Below, piece after piece: positions 24,632 through 34,700 of a DNA stretch of 64,000 nucleotides. The notes beneath the pieces were generated by a model that worked only from the letters and a program-made list of their open reading frames with translations, did not search any database and had not been told where the DNA came from. This stretch comes from Pontederia crassipes. Its lineage: Eukaryota; Streptophyta; Magnoliopsida; Commelinales; Pontederiaceae. Both the position numbers and the translations under genes were made by a program. The stretch's first letter is position 1; the number at the start of each line of letters is the position of its first letter. The DNA lies in contig CM060195.1 in NCBI GenBank assembly GCA_030549335.1, forward strand, positions 3,087,501 to 3,151,500, read 5' to 3'.

Positions 24632-26502
24632 TGTAACGTCCCCAAATCGACCAACACCACGTGGCGAGGATCTATTCGGAAGCACTACTAAAACATTACA
24701 AATCTTGACTTAAACTTGACAAAATCTCAAAATAGAAACAATGGCATGCCAATTATAAAAGCAAAGAAGGAAAGATAGAAATATCATAAAAGAGAAAGTC
24801 TCCAAAATATTACAAAGTCCATGATAGTCATAATGTCTAAATTACAACAAGCTCAATTTGTGAAAAAATAAAGATAAAGATAACTAGGCTCTCTCTCTCT
24901 TGATTCATGTGCTTAGCATCGCTGGTCGCGCACACCATCTCAACACCATCATTGACATGGCCCTGTGGAAATCAACACAGGGGTGGAGATACTCCCGTAA
25001 GCTATACAGCCTAGTGGAGATTCATAAGTGCACAATGCATAACAATATATAGCAATTGACAGAATTAATAATCACTTGCAATAAGATCATAAGACCATTC
25101 AATTCGGATATTGATGGATATGAGAGATAAAGATCATGGTCAATCATATAATCATGAGAGATTTCAGATATCATACTGAATCAATAATCATGCTTTCTTC
25201 ATCATGTTCATGTTCTTGTTCATGCTTATTGTGCTCTTACTTTTACTTAACATTAGGTGCCTTTGGGTGTTTTCATATCCTGGGGATTTTACGTCAGAGC
25301 AAAAGCCAATGGGAGATCAAATCATGACTAAGGGAGCGACCGTAACATGAAGCACATAACATAAGCTCTGACCACCACTCCCATAAACATATTCATATCT
25401 TTCTTACTTATTCACTTTAGCACTTTGACATACTTGCATACCATGATAGGATTGGATCATAGGACAGAGCAAAACAAGATCAAAGATACAATCACATAAC
25501 ATGCCAGACAGTAAGGAGTGACACAACACAAACATAGAATGAATCTCAATCAAAATAGAAATCAATGTGCAATCTGGACAAATATCAGTCGACCGGTCCT
25601 CACTGGTCGGTCGACCGATTGGTCTGCATGCAATACAATCAATTTTTACTACACCGGTCGACCGATATCTCTGGATCGGTCGACCGATGGTACTTAAACA
25701 AAAAGAGCTTCGTTCGGCCGATCAGCTGAATGATACAAGGCTCGGAAAAAGATTGATTGGTCCACCGGTCTACAAGTATCGGTCGACCGATAAACTCATC
25801 ACCGGTCGACCGATATACAGGATCGGTCGACCGGTCTGTATGAAAATAGACTCGGACAGAATTGCGATAAACACAATTTTTAACCCAAAACTACAATCAA
25901 AGCATGAAATCAATCATCTAAGCCTAGGGGATTAATACAAAGCATATCTAGATAAAATAGAATCACAAACATGGAGCAAAACATGATAATACAATCAATC
26001 GATCATCATTCCATGTCATTTCTATCATCAAGAACACAACATACAATAAGAACCTAATTCTAATCAATTTCTATCATGTTATACAAGGGAATTTCGATAT
26101 CACCCACGTGATTTCGTGATTGATCCTAGCTTGAGCTTTTCCAACACCAAGAACACTCCTCCTTATTGTTCTCCACCTAGGAAGCAATCCAAATGAGGAG
26201 AGAGAGAGAGTGAGTGATGGCCCTAATGATCAAATGATGCAGAAATGTAGATTAACCTAGATGAAGACCTTGCTGGAATGTCCCTTCTTGCTGGATGAGA
26301 TTACTTAGGAAGGAAGAGAGAGAAGTGAGGGAAAGAAATGGTGGCTAAGAGAGAGAGCTTTAGGGCAATTAGTCTTTTTATAGGGTAGTTGTAAGGCTAT
26401 TAGGCTAATGGGCTCAATAATTGGACTAAGCTAGTTGGTCTTTTTCTAATTTAATTCCATTTCTATTTCTTTTATTATTTTACTTTATTTCAAGGTATTA
26501 CA
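24632..26502 (-). repeat. Left LTR (3' LTR in transcription sense), 1,871 bp
   Basis: It begins TGTAACGTCCCC and ends GGTATTACA, so TG...CA ends are intact. It aligns through its length with the right LTR. It retains about 158 bp near 26,152-26,308 that is missing on the right, and lacks some of the palindrome units present there. An open frame of 122 codons at 25,567-25,935 crosses the palindrome array and is not a gene. Confidence 0.95.
25583..25835. repeat. GGTCGACC palindrome cluster in the left LTR
   Basis: Seven copies of the palindrome GGTCGACC or a one-base variant, mostly within CGGTCGACCGAT, occur here. They are arranged mostly in pairs such as ACCGGTCGACCGATAT followed by GGATCGGTCGACCG. 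Each contains a SalI-type GTCGAC core and two CpG sites. Confidence 0.85.
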
Positions 26503-26520
26503 TTATTACCCCCTTAAAAA
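26503..26520 (-). other. Polypurine tract
   Basis: Read on the minus strand, TTTTTAAGGGGGTAATAA lies immediately before the left LTR start TGTAATACC. The AAGGGGG core is the expected plus-strand primer site. Confidence 0.85.
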
Positions 26521-26524
26521 AATT

Positions 26525-27825
26525 CGTCCTCGAATTTTGCACTAAGTAGAGGCCTTACCGAATAGATGCGGGAACTCCTGGTGCATCTCGGACTCGAGTT
26601 CCCAAGTGGCCTCATCACCCTGATGGAAACGCTAGGCTACTCTGACCATGGGTACATCCTTATCCTTTTGGCACTGTACCTTTCGCCCCACTATTTGCGT
26701 CGGATACTCCGCAAAGGTCAAATCTGTAGTTAGATTTGGCTCTTCGATCCGTAATACATTAGCAGCATCGTGCTTGTACTTCTTCAGCATGGAGACATGG
26801 AACACATTATGCACACGCCCATAGAAAGGTGGCAATGCTAGCCTGCAAGCTGCTTCACCTACTAACTCGAGTACCTCAAAGGGTCCCACATACCGAGGGC
26901 TGAGCTTCCCTCGCTTACTAAACCTCATAACTCCCTTCATAGGGGATACCTTCAGCGGAACCTGATCTCCAGCCTGAAAGATATGCTCACGTCTGCCCTT
27001 ATCCGCATAACTCTTCTGCCTGTCCTGATCTGTCTTCATCATCTGCTTGATCAACTCCACTTTCTCAGCATACTCTACAGCCTCCTTCAACTCTTCCTTG
27101 CTCATGATCTTCTCCTCACCTACTTCACCACAATGAGCGGGTGAAAGACAAGGTCGGTCATATAAAGCCTCGAAGGGCGTCATGTCGATACTGGATTGGT
27201 AGCTATTATTATAGACGAACTCAATCAGATGAATATGCTCATCCCAGCTACCCTGCCAATCCAGTGCACAAGCTCGCAACATGTCATCTAGTGTCTGTAT
27301 AGTCCTCTCAAACTGTCCATCAGTTTGAGGGTGGAAAGTAGTGCTGAAATTCAGCCTAATGCCAAATGCCTCCTGCATACTCTTCCAGAATCTAGCAGTG
27401 AATTTGGGATCTTGATCTGAAACAATCGATGCTGAAATACCATGTAGTCTAATCACCTCCCTAACATACAAGTCCAACAGACTCTCTACTGACTGCTTCC
27501 ACCGGATGGGGATGAAGTGCGCTGCCTTAGTGAATCTATCCACCACCACACATATGGAATCATGACCCTTCTTGGTCCTGGGCATGTTGGATACAAAATC
27601 CATAGTGATATTATCCCACTTCCACTGTGGGACATCTAGAGACTTCAACTTCTCGTAGGGCCTCTGATGTTCGTTCTTCACCTGCTGGCACACTAGACAT
27701 CTGGACACGTACTCAACTATCTTCCTCTTCATGTCCGGCCACCAGTAGCTGCGCTGCACATCTTTGTACATCTTCGTGCTGCCAGGATGAATAGCAAACT
27801 CGGACTTATGGCACTCGTCCATCAC
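26525..27825 (-). pseudogene. Gypsy integrase with chromodomain-like tail
   Basis: The longest intact piece of pol (397 codons from 27,825 down to 26,632). It starts with the HHCC zinc region (ECHKSEFAIHPG ... CLVCQQVK). The core has D in ITMDFVSNMP, D in IVSDQDPKF and E in DGQFERTIQ; the last two are separated by 35 residues, so DD35E is intact. The GPY-type region reads SPRYVGPFEVLELVG. It ends in HNVFHVSMLKKY and YPTQIVGRKV. A TAG replaces the expected Trp of the chromodomain after VPMVRVA; beyond it the frame goes on with DEATWELESEMHQEFP and KIRGRIF. An upstream TGA after RDML, explained by CGA to TGA, separates it from RNase H. Confidence 0.9.
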
Positions 27826-27855
27826 CTCCCGTCTAATGGTGGCATCTGTGGGAAC

Positions 27856-28545
27856 TCATAACATGTCCCTATACCGTATCCCTCCATCCGCAGATAACTG
27901 GAAGTTCTTCGGTTCCTGCTGACATTTCTTCATCACCTTCTGATACTCCTGATCCTCCTTCTGAGCGACTGTGATCCTGTCAATCATGCTAAGCCTCATC
28001 TTATGCATCATCCATATCGCATCATTACTGCCAAGTCTGGGACACCACTGATCTAACTCCTGTAACATTTCGTACTCTTGTATCCTGATGTAAGTCAGTG
28101 AGTCTTTCCACTTTCTGCTCAGTGCATCCGACACTGAATTTGCTTTACCGAGATTGTAATTAATAGCAAATTCGTAATCCTTCAAGAGCTCCAACCAACG
28201 GCGCTGCCTCATATTAAGATCTCTCTGATAAAAAATATACTTGAGACTCTTATGATCTGTGAAGATATCAAAAGTCTCCCCATAAAGATAGTGCCTCCAT
28301 ATCTTCAAAGTAAAAACTATAGCAACTAACTCCAGGTCATGTGTGGGATAGTTAACCTCATGCTTCTTCAGCTGACGTGAAGCATAGGCCACTACTTTAC
28401 CATGCTGCATCAGTACACACCCTAAGCATGTCTCATATGCATCACTATAGACTACATATCCTCCGCTGCCCGTCAGAATAGTGAGGACAGGTGCTGATGT
28501 CAGACGATCCTTCAAGGTCTGGAAGCTCTGCTCACACTTGTCAAA
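27856..28545 (-). pseudogene. Gypsy RNase H domain
   Basis: Frame of 219 codons from 28,515 down to 27,856. Catalytic-type residues are visible in [10 protein letters not shown] (D), [12 protein letters not shown] (E), [12 protein letters not shown] (D) and [10 protein letters not shown] (D). The common YSDAS motif has Tyr in place of Ser. A TAG between 28,543 and 28,545 separates it from the RT piece ([17 protein letters not shown] lies just after it). Confidence 0.9.
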
Positions 28546-29560
28546 CTAGATGAACTTCTCCGCTTTCCTCATGAGATTTGTGAGTGGTGCTGCAATCTTG
28601 GAGAAGTCTCTGATGAACCTCCTGTAATAACCTGCTAATCCCAGAAAACTACGGATCTCGGAAGCAGTCTTCGGCCTCGCCCAATTGGTCACTACTTCCA
28701 CTTTTGCGAGGTCTACTGAGATGCCCTTCTTGAAAATTATGTGTCCAAGAAATATGATCTCCTTCAGCCAAAACTCACACTTAGAGAGTTTATCGTACAA
28801 CTTGTGTTGGCGCAGAGTCTTCAACACTATCCTGAGATGCTTCCGATGCTGCTCTAGGCTAGACGAGTAAATCGGGATGTCATCCACAAACACTATGACA
28901 AAATGGTCCAAGTAGGGTATTCATCATATCCACAAATGTTGCAGGTGCATTCGTCAGTCCAAATGGCATCACTACAAACTCATAGTGACCATACCTAGAC
29001 CGGAAGGCTGTCTTCGGTATGTCCTCATCAGCAACCCTCAAGTAATGATAACCGCTCCGCAGATCAATTTTGGAGAACACTGATGCATTGGATAACTGGT
29101 CGAAAAGATCATCAATGCGAGGTAGTGGATACTTATTCTTCATCGTCACCTTGTTAAGCATCTTGTAATCAATGCACAACCGCATTAAACCATCCTTCTT
29201 CTTCACAAACAATACAGGTGCTCTCCACGGCGAGACACTCGGCCGAATGAAGCCTTTGTCTAATAATTCTTAGATCTGCTTCTTCAACTCCTGCATCTCG
29301 ACAGGTGCCATACGGTATGGTGCCTTGGAGATGGGCGCAGTACCAGGTAGAAGTTCGATCTTGAAGTCCACCTCACGTCTCGGTGGCAATCCTGAAGTAT
29401 CTTCAGGGAAGACATCTGGAAACTCACGCACTACATCCAACTGTTGCAGTGCGGTGGCTAGTGCATCAGTCTTCACCACACTTGCCAAGTAGGCATAGCA
29501 TCCCTTCTGGATCATCTTTTGCGTCTTCATAGCCGAGACAATCACCCTCTTGCTCTCCGA
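28546..29560 (-). pseudogene. Gypsy reverse transcriptase
   Basis: Three frame pieces. At 29,545-29,270 is the pre-RT region (REFPDVFPEDTSGLPPRREV). At 29,212-28,880 is the N-terminal RT with [41 protein letters not shown] and [12 protein letters not shown]. At 28,911-28,546 is the palm with [13 protein letters not shown] and FLGLAGYYRRFI. The active-site motif is FVDD. A small deletion with frame change near 28,905 lies directly before it, in MNTLLGP. In GYHYLRV the Tyr replaces the usual Gln. A TAG near 29,270 also breaks the frame. Confidence 0.9.
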
Positions 29561-29639
29561 TGGTGTACCCCTGATGACTGCATTTGGCTTACCCTGTGCG
29601 CCTATGATGATCTTCTTCTATTTGCAGTGTAGAGTTGCA

Positions 29640-29960
29640 TCATGGTAAGAAAGTCAATCCATCCCTAGGATGACATCGTAGTCCGCCATCGAAATAATAA
29701 TGAGATCTACAAAAAAATTCTTCTTCTCCACGTTCGGAATGTACCTGGCCATGTGAAGGTCTCTCATGGGGGTGCTCACCCTCATGGCATGAGGCATCTG
29801 CTGCAAAGACAAACTAAGAGCTTGGGCGCATGACTCCGAAATAAATGAGTGTGTGGCCCCTGAATCAAACAAAATAATGGAAGACACACCAGCAATAAGA
29901 AGAATACCTCTGATAACATCGTTATCATTCGGCTCAGCATTTTCCTCCATGTGATGCACC
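29640..29960 (-). pseudogene. Gypsy aspartic protease region
   Basis: Frame from 29,959 to 29,654: GILLIAGVSSIILFDSGATHSFIS contains the DSGATHSFI active-site signature, and VDLIIISMADYDVILGMD is the second conserved block (DVILGMD). A stop follows directly, where WL is usual. Confidence 0.9.
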
Positions 29961-31723
29961 CGGCCCTGGGCTTCGGGGTTTGCGCCTCCTGCGCCCCTGT
30001 TATCATGACCTCTCCTAGCAGGCTGGGGGCAGTTTCGGGCAAAATGTCCGAAGTGTCCGCATAGGATGTATGCACCAGCCCTCCTGCGACATTCACCGTC
30101 ATGATATCGCTCACAATGTGGGCAACGAGGCCTCGGTGGAACTACTGGCGCTGGTGGCTGAGGCTGACGTGGAGGAGGTGGCAGCTATCTCAAAGGCTAT
30201 TACATGAGGCGCGAGGTAATTTCCATTCTTACATATTCTTAGTTAATACTTTGAAATTTTTATACATGATGCTGTGATGGTGCTGGGCGATGAGGGGGTG
30301 GAGCATAGCGATGGGCCTCTCTTTGATGATAAGGCATGTAGCGGTGATCGCGACGATCATCCTTCCTGAATGATCGGCGATCCTCGATCCAAAATCGTTG
30401 TGGCTGCTGTGGCTCCGCTGGCCTGGCTGGTGCTCTAACCCTGCGCTCAACCTGGTCCTTCTCCATACGGGTGGTCAATCTCATCGTCTTTTCTAAGGTA
30501 TTGCTATCCCCAGTCAGAACTTCAGTCTTCAGATCCGATCGTAGATCATTGATGAACTTGTTTGCCCAATGTGGGCAACGAGGCCTCGGTGGAACTACTG
30601 GCGCTGGTGGCTGAGGCTGACGTGGAGGAGGTGGCAGCTATCTCAAAGGCTATTACATGAGGCGCGAGGTAATTTCCATTCTTACATATTCTTAGTTAAT
30701 ACTTTGAAATTTTTATACATGATGCTGTGATGGTGCTGGGCGATGAGGGGGTGGAGCATAGCGATGGGCCTCTCTTTGATGATAAGGCATGTAGCGGTGA
30801 TCGCGACGATCATCCTTCCTGAATGATCGGCGATCCTCGATCCAAAATCGTTGTGGCTGCTGTGGCTCCGCTGGCCTGGCTGGTGCTCTAACCCTGCGCT
30901 CAACCTGGTCCTTCTCCATACGGGTGGTCAATCTCATCGTCTTTTCTAAGGTATTGCTATCCCCAGTCAGAACTTCAGTCTTCAGATCCGATCGTAGATC
31001 ATTGATGAACTTGTTTGCCTTTATGCGCCCCTCAAAAGGCATAGGGCAATATTGCTCCAGTGTGACAAACTGTGCATGGTACTCTCTCACTGTCATAGTC
31101 CCCTGGACAAGCTCTAAAAAGTCCTCATGCTTACTTTCCCGATCATGATCAGGAGTGTATCGCTCTGCAAAGGCCAACTTAAACTCCTCCCATGATATCT
31201 CCTCTTCCTCCAGTCCTCTGAACCTGATGGCCCTAGTAGTCTTCCACCAACCCATGGCAGAGTCGGTGATCAGATGAGCAGCATACATCACCTTTCGTCC
31301 TTCAGCACACCTCAAACTTAAAGATTCGGTCCAAGGACTCTATCCACTGTTCACCTTTGAAGAAATATGGCTTGCCCTCAAACTGAGGCGGTTTAAGCCT
31401 CAGAAATGCCTCCAAAGTATCCTCGGGGTCCTCCTGTCATGGTTCCCGCGTGCGACGTCTGGTCGCAGGCTGGCTACCTCCAATTTGACTGCCCTCAATG
31501 GGTCAGTCTCGTCCACATACTCCTCATGTGCTTGCGCTTTTGCGCTGCGGTCTCATCCTCGGCCGCGGGTGGGGGTGCGTCCTCGACCACGACCCCGTCC
31601 CTGGCCACGCTGAGCTACGATTTGTGAATCAGTGATTGGGCCCTCCGAGCCCTCTGGCGTCTCAAGAGCAATACAGGCCCATCCGGCCTCTCGCTCCTGG
31701 ATCCTCTCTGATCGCCTCGACAT
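29960..31723 (-). pseudogene. Gypsy gag with zinc knuckle, broken
   Basis: A start ATG at 31,723-31,721 (MSRRSERIQEREAG) opens the frame; stops and shifts follow in the first 130 codons. The retrotransposon gag domain is at 31,315-30,900, with HLITDSAMGWWKTT, WEEFKLAFAERYTP, FLELVQGTMTVREY and KANKFINDLRSDLKTEVL. After a proline-rich stretch an AT-rich segment of about 75 nt with stops (around 30,190-30,265 and its copy) interrupts the frame. The zinc knuckle near 30,025-30,110 reads ILCGHFGHFARNC; the first Cys appears replaced by Tyr (AYILC). A 453-bp duplication repeats part of the region. Confidence 0.85.
30115..31020. repeat. 453-bp perfect tandem duplication within gag
   Basis: Copies 30,115-30,567 and 30,568-31,020 appear identical base for base; paired landmarks are exactly 453 bp apart, e.g. 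CATGATGCTGTG at 30,265 and 30,718. 453 is 151 codons, so the frame is kept. The junction TTTGCCCAATGTGGG at about 30,561-30,575 joins the end of one copy to the start of the next. Confidence 0.95.
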
Positions 31724-31895
31724 CCTTATCCTTTAATCATGAAAGAATAACACATTCAAAACCAATACTACATATTAAACATGAATTTGACTTACAATCA
31801 TCTTTTGGTGGAGAATGTGGCGACAGCTCAGCGATAACACATGAACCCCTCTTATACTATACCATACAATAGGACATCAAAAGAGTCCGAACAAC

Positions 31896-31908
31896 GGCTC
31901 TGATACCA
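31896..31908 (-). other. Primer binding site, initiator tRNA-Met
   Basis: Minus-strand TGGTATCAGAGCC, four bases inside the right LTR, complements the 3' end of plant initiator tRNA-Met, the usual primer for gypsy and copia elements. It fixes the right LTR as the 5' LTR. Confidence 0.93.
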
Positions 31909-31912
31909 TAAA

Positions 31913-33702
31913 TATAACGCCCCCAAATCAACCAACTCCACGTGGCGAGGATCTATTCGGAAGCGCTACTAAAACACTACAAATCTTGACTTAAACTTGA
32001 CAAAATCTCAAAATAGAAACAATGGCATGCCAATTATAAAGAAAGATAGAAATATCATAAAAGAGAAAGTCCCTAAAATATTACAAAGTCCATGATAGTC
32101 ATAATGTCTGAATTACAACAAGCTCAATTTGCGAAAAATAAAGATAAACATAACTAGGCCCTCTCTCTTGGTTAATGTGCTTAGCATCGCTGGTCGCGCA
32201 CACCATTTCAACACCATCATTGACCTAGCCTTGTGAAAATCAACACAGGGAAGGAGATACTCCCGTAAGCTATACAGCCTAGTGAAGATCCATAAGTGCA
32301 CAATGCATAACAATATATAGCAATTGACAGAATTAGTAATCACTTGCAATAAGATCATAAGACCATTCAATTCGCATATTTATGGATATGAGAGATAAAG
32401 ATCATGGTCAATCATATAATCATGAGAGATTTCTTAGATCATACTGAATCAATAATCATACTTTTTTCATCATGTTCATATTCTTGTTCATGCTTCTTGT
32501 GCTCTTATTTTTACTTAACATTAGGTGCCTTTGGGTGTTTTCATATCTTGAGGGATTTTACGTCAGAGCAAAAGCCAATGGGAGATCAAACCATGGCTAA
32601 GAAAGCGACCCTAACATGAAGCACATAACATAAGCTCTGACCACTACTCCCATAAACATATTCATATTTTTCTTATTTATTCACTTTAGCACTTTGACAT
32701 ACTTGCATACCATGATATGATTGGATCATAGGACAGAGCAAAATAAGATCAAGGATACAATCACATAACATGCTAGATAGTAAGGAGTGACACAACACAA
32801 GCATAAAATGAATCTCAATCAAAATAGAAATCAATGTGCAATCTGGACAAATATCGGTCGACCGGTCCTCACTGGTCGATCGACCATTCTTCGGACACCA
32901 GTCGACCGATATCTCTGAATCGATTGACCGATTGATCTGCATGCAATACAATCAGTTTCTGTTACACCGGTCGACCGATATCTCTGGATCGGTCGACCGA
33001 TGGTACTTAAACAAAAAGAGCTTCGTTCGGCCGATCAGCTGAATGATACAAGGCTCGGAAAAAGATTGATTGGTCCACCGGTCTACAAGTATCGGTCGAC
33101 CGATAAACTCATCACCGGTCGACCGATATACAAGATCGATCGACCGATAAACTCATCACCGGTCGACTGATATATAGGATCGATCGACCGGTCTGTATGA
33201 AAACAAACTCGGACAGAATTGCAATAAACACGATTTTTAACTTAAAACTGCAATCAAAGCATGAAATCAAATCATCTAAGCCTAGGGGATTAATACATAA
33301 CATATCTAGATCAAAAGGAATCATAAACATAGAGCAAAACATGATAATACAATCAATCAATCATCCTTCCATGTCATTTCCATCATCAAGAATACAACAT
33401 ACAATAAGAACCTAATTCTAATCAATTTCTATCATGTTATACAAGGAAATTTCGGTATCACCCACCTGATTTCGTGATTGATCCTAGCTTGAGTTTTTCC
33501 AACACCAAGCGAAGGAAGAGAGAGAAGTGAGGGAGAGAAATGGTGGCCAAGAGAGAGCTTTAAGGCAATTAACATTTTTATAGAATAATTATATGACTAT
33601 TAAGCTAATGGACTCAATAATTGGACTAAGCTAGTTGGTCTTTTTCTAACTTAATTCCACTTCTATTTCTTTTATTATTTTACTTTATTTCAAGGTATTA
33701 CA
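31913..33702 (-). repeat. Right LTR (5' LTR in transcription sense), 1,790 bp
   Basis: It begins TATAACGCCCCC (TG changed to TA) and ends GGTATTACA. Compared with the left LTR it has point differences throughout, a deletion of about 158 bp after AACACCAAG near 33,510, and extra palindrome units near 32,890-32,935 and 33,137-33,185. Short open frames across it are not genes. Confidence 0.95.
32860..33195. repeat. Expanded GGTCGACC palindrome cluster in the right LTR
   Basis: About eleven palindromic units are present against seven in the left LTR. Several carry one change (CGATCGACCG, CGGTCGACTG, CGATTGACCG). The extra ones look like duplicates of neighbouring pairs. Confidence 0.85.
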
Positions 33703-33879
33703 CAATTGGCCTAATCTGAAAGAGAAAACATGGAACGCCCAACGTAAACCAGCAACTAAAGAGCAAATCACATTTGTTTACAGCGCCATTACCACGTTAA
33801 TAACGCTACAAAGTAACATTAATGCAAAACGCATCTCCCCAACAACCTTCTCGAGTTCTATGTTTAAGTTAACCCCCGA

Positions 33880-34028
33880 GGTCAACACGGTCTTTTGACC
33901 ACAAATCCCCACCTCCTTCCTCTGTGTAACCGACCACTCACGTTTCATCACCCGCCCCTGCGCTGGGCCCCACGGGCCCCAAAACCACAAGCGGGGCCCA
34001 CGTGGCGCTTGGTTTTTCTACTATTTAA
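33880..34028 (+). promoter_or_regulatory. Putative promoter of the WI12-like gene
   Basis: Two W-box cores face each other (GGTCAA at 33,880-33,885 and TTGACC at 33,895-33,900). An ABRE/G-box-like CCACGTGGC lies at 33,998-34,006, and a TATA-like TATTTAA at 34,022-34,028. TGGGCC motifs are present near 33,964. W-boxes bind WRKY factors and G-boxes bind bZIP/bHLH factors in wound and stress genes, which would suit this family. The sites are short and function is inferred. The gypsy element ends 173 bp upstream of the first W-box. Confidence 0.5.
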
Positions 34029-34700
34029 ACGCCCCCTCGTCTCCTCCGAAACCTTCTCCACCTCCATTTCTGCTTCCTCCCTCCCTCCCTCCCTCTCTCC
34101 CATTTGCCCTTTCTCGTTTCAGGTTCTCATCCTCCCGCGCAGTCGCAGGAAGTCGGAGCCGAAGGGGGCTCTCATCCGGAGCTGGCTAACGAGCAAGACG
34201 TCGTACTGGAGAGCACCGAGGAGCGCGGCCGGTGGGCGGTGCTGTACCTGTATGAGGCCCTGAAGGCGCGGGACGCGGACCGCGTGCGCCAGCTGCTGAC
34301 CCCGGACGACATCGAGTGGTGGTTCCATGGCCCCAAGGAGCACCAGCGCCACCTGATCTCCCTCCTCTCCGGCGACGAGGAAGCCGGCGCCGGCGGCTTC
34401 GTCTTCGATCCCCAGAGCGTCGCGGCCTTCGGCTCCATCGTCGTCGTTGAGGGCTGCCACGCCGGCGTCGCCTGGGTGCACGCCTGGACCGTAGGCCCGG
34501 ATGGGCTGATCACCCAGGTCCGGGAGTACTTCAACACTTCCGTGACCGTGACCCGCGTCGGCGACAGCGCGAGCTCGTCGTCGTCGTCGTCGTCCTCCTC
34601 CTCCTCCTCCTCCGCCACCACCACCTGCAGGCCTGTGTGGCAGAGCCGCTTGCCCGAGCGAGCCCGGAAGTCCCTTCCTGGCCTCGTCATCGCCATCTAA
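34029..34700 (+). CDS. WI12/SAG20-like wound-induced protein (start codon not found)
   Basis: NTF2/SnoaL-like protein of the wound-induced WI12 / senescence-associated SAG20 family; biochemical role unknown. Family blocks in order: YEALKARDADRVRQLL, DIEWWFHGP, a glycine-rich loop, FVFDPQSVAAFGSIVVVEG, WVHAWTV, VREYFNTSVTV, a run of 14 Ser, and the C-terminal KSLPGLVIAI before TAA at 34,698. The frame is open from 34,029 (after an in-frame TAA inside the TATA-like box) but contains no ATG anywhere. A long pyrimidine tract ending TTTCAG at 34,122 is a good splice acceptor, so an upstream exon may supply the start; alternatively the ATG was lost or a non-AUG codon is used. Very GC-rich compared with its surroundings. 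It shares most motifs with the gene at 63,482-63,901. Confidence 0.75.
   Translation, partial: TPPRLLRNLLHLHFCFLPPSLPLSHLPFLVSGSHPPAQSQEVGAEGGSHPELANEQDVVLESTEERGRWAVLYLYEALKARDADRVRQLLTPDDIEWWFHGPKEHQRHLISLLSGDEEAGAGGFVFDPQSVAAFGSIVVVEGCHAGVAWVHAWTVGPDGLITQVREYFNTSVTVTRVGDSASSSSSSSSSSSSSSATTTCRPVWQSRLPERARKSLPGLVIAI
34570..34612 (+). repeat. Coding TCG/TCC repeat (poly-serine)
   Basis: A run of TCG then TCC codons encodes 14 consecutive serines between the NTF2-like domain and the conserved C-terminal tail of the WI12-like protein. The second WI12-like gene has a Gly/Ala-rich linker here instead, so this linker is variable. Confidence 0.95.

Larger units (their letters stand above)
24632..33702 (-). 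mobile_element. Full-length Ty3/gypsy chromovirus (Tekay/Del-like), inactive
   Basis: A 9,071-bp element. It is flanked by a perfect 5-bp target duplication CAATT (24,627-24,631 and 33,703-33,707). The LTRs are 24,632-26,502 and 31,913-33,702. The primer site next to the right LTR matches initiator tRNA-Met and a purine tract abuts the left LTR, so transcription runs right to left. Gag, zinc knuckle, protease, RT, RNase H, integrase and a chromodomain-like tail lie in that order on the minus strand, the Ty3/gypsy order. The chromodomain-like end and the KIRGRIF tail near the purine tract suggest a chromovirus of the Tekay/Del group (inference). Many stops and small frameshifts, several explicable as C-to-T change, make it non-autonomous. 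Confidence 0.95.
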
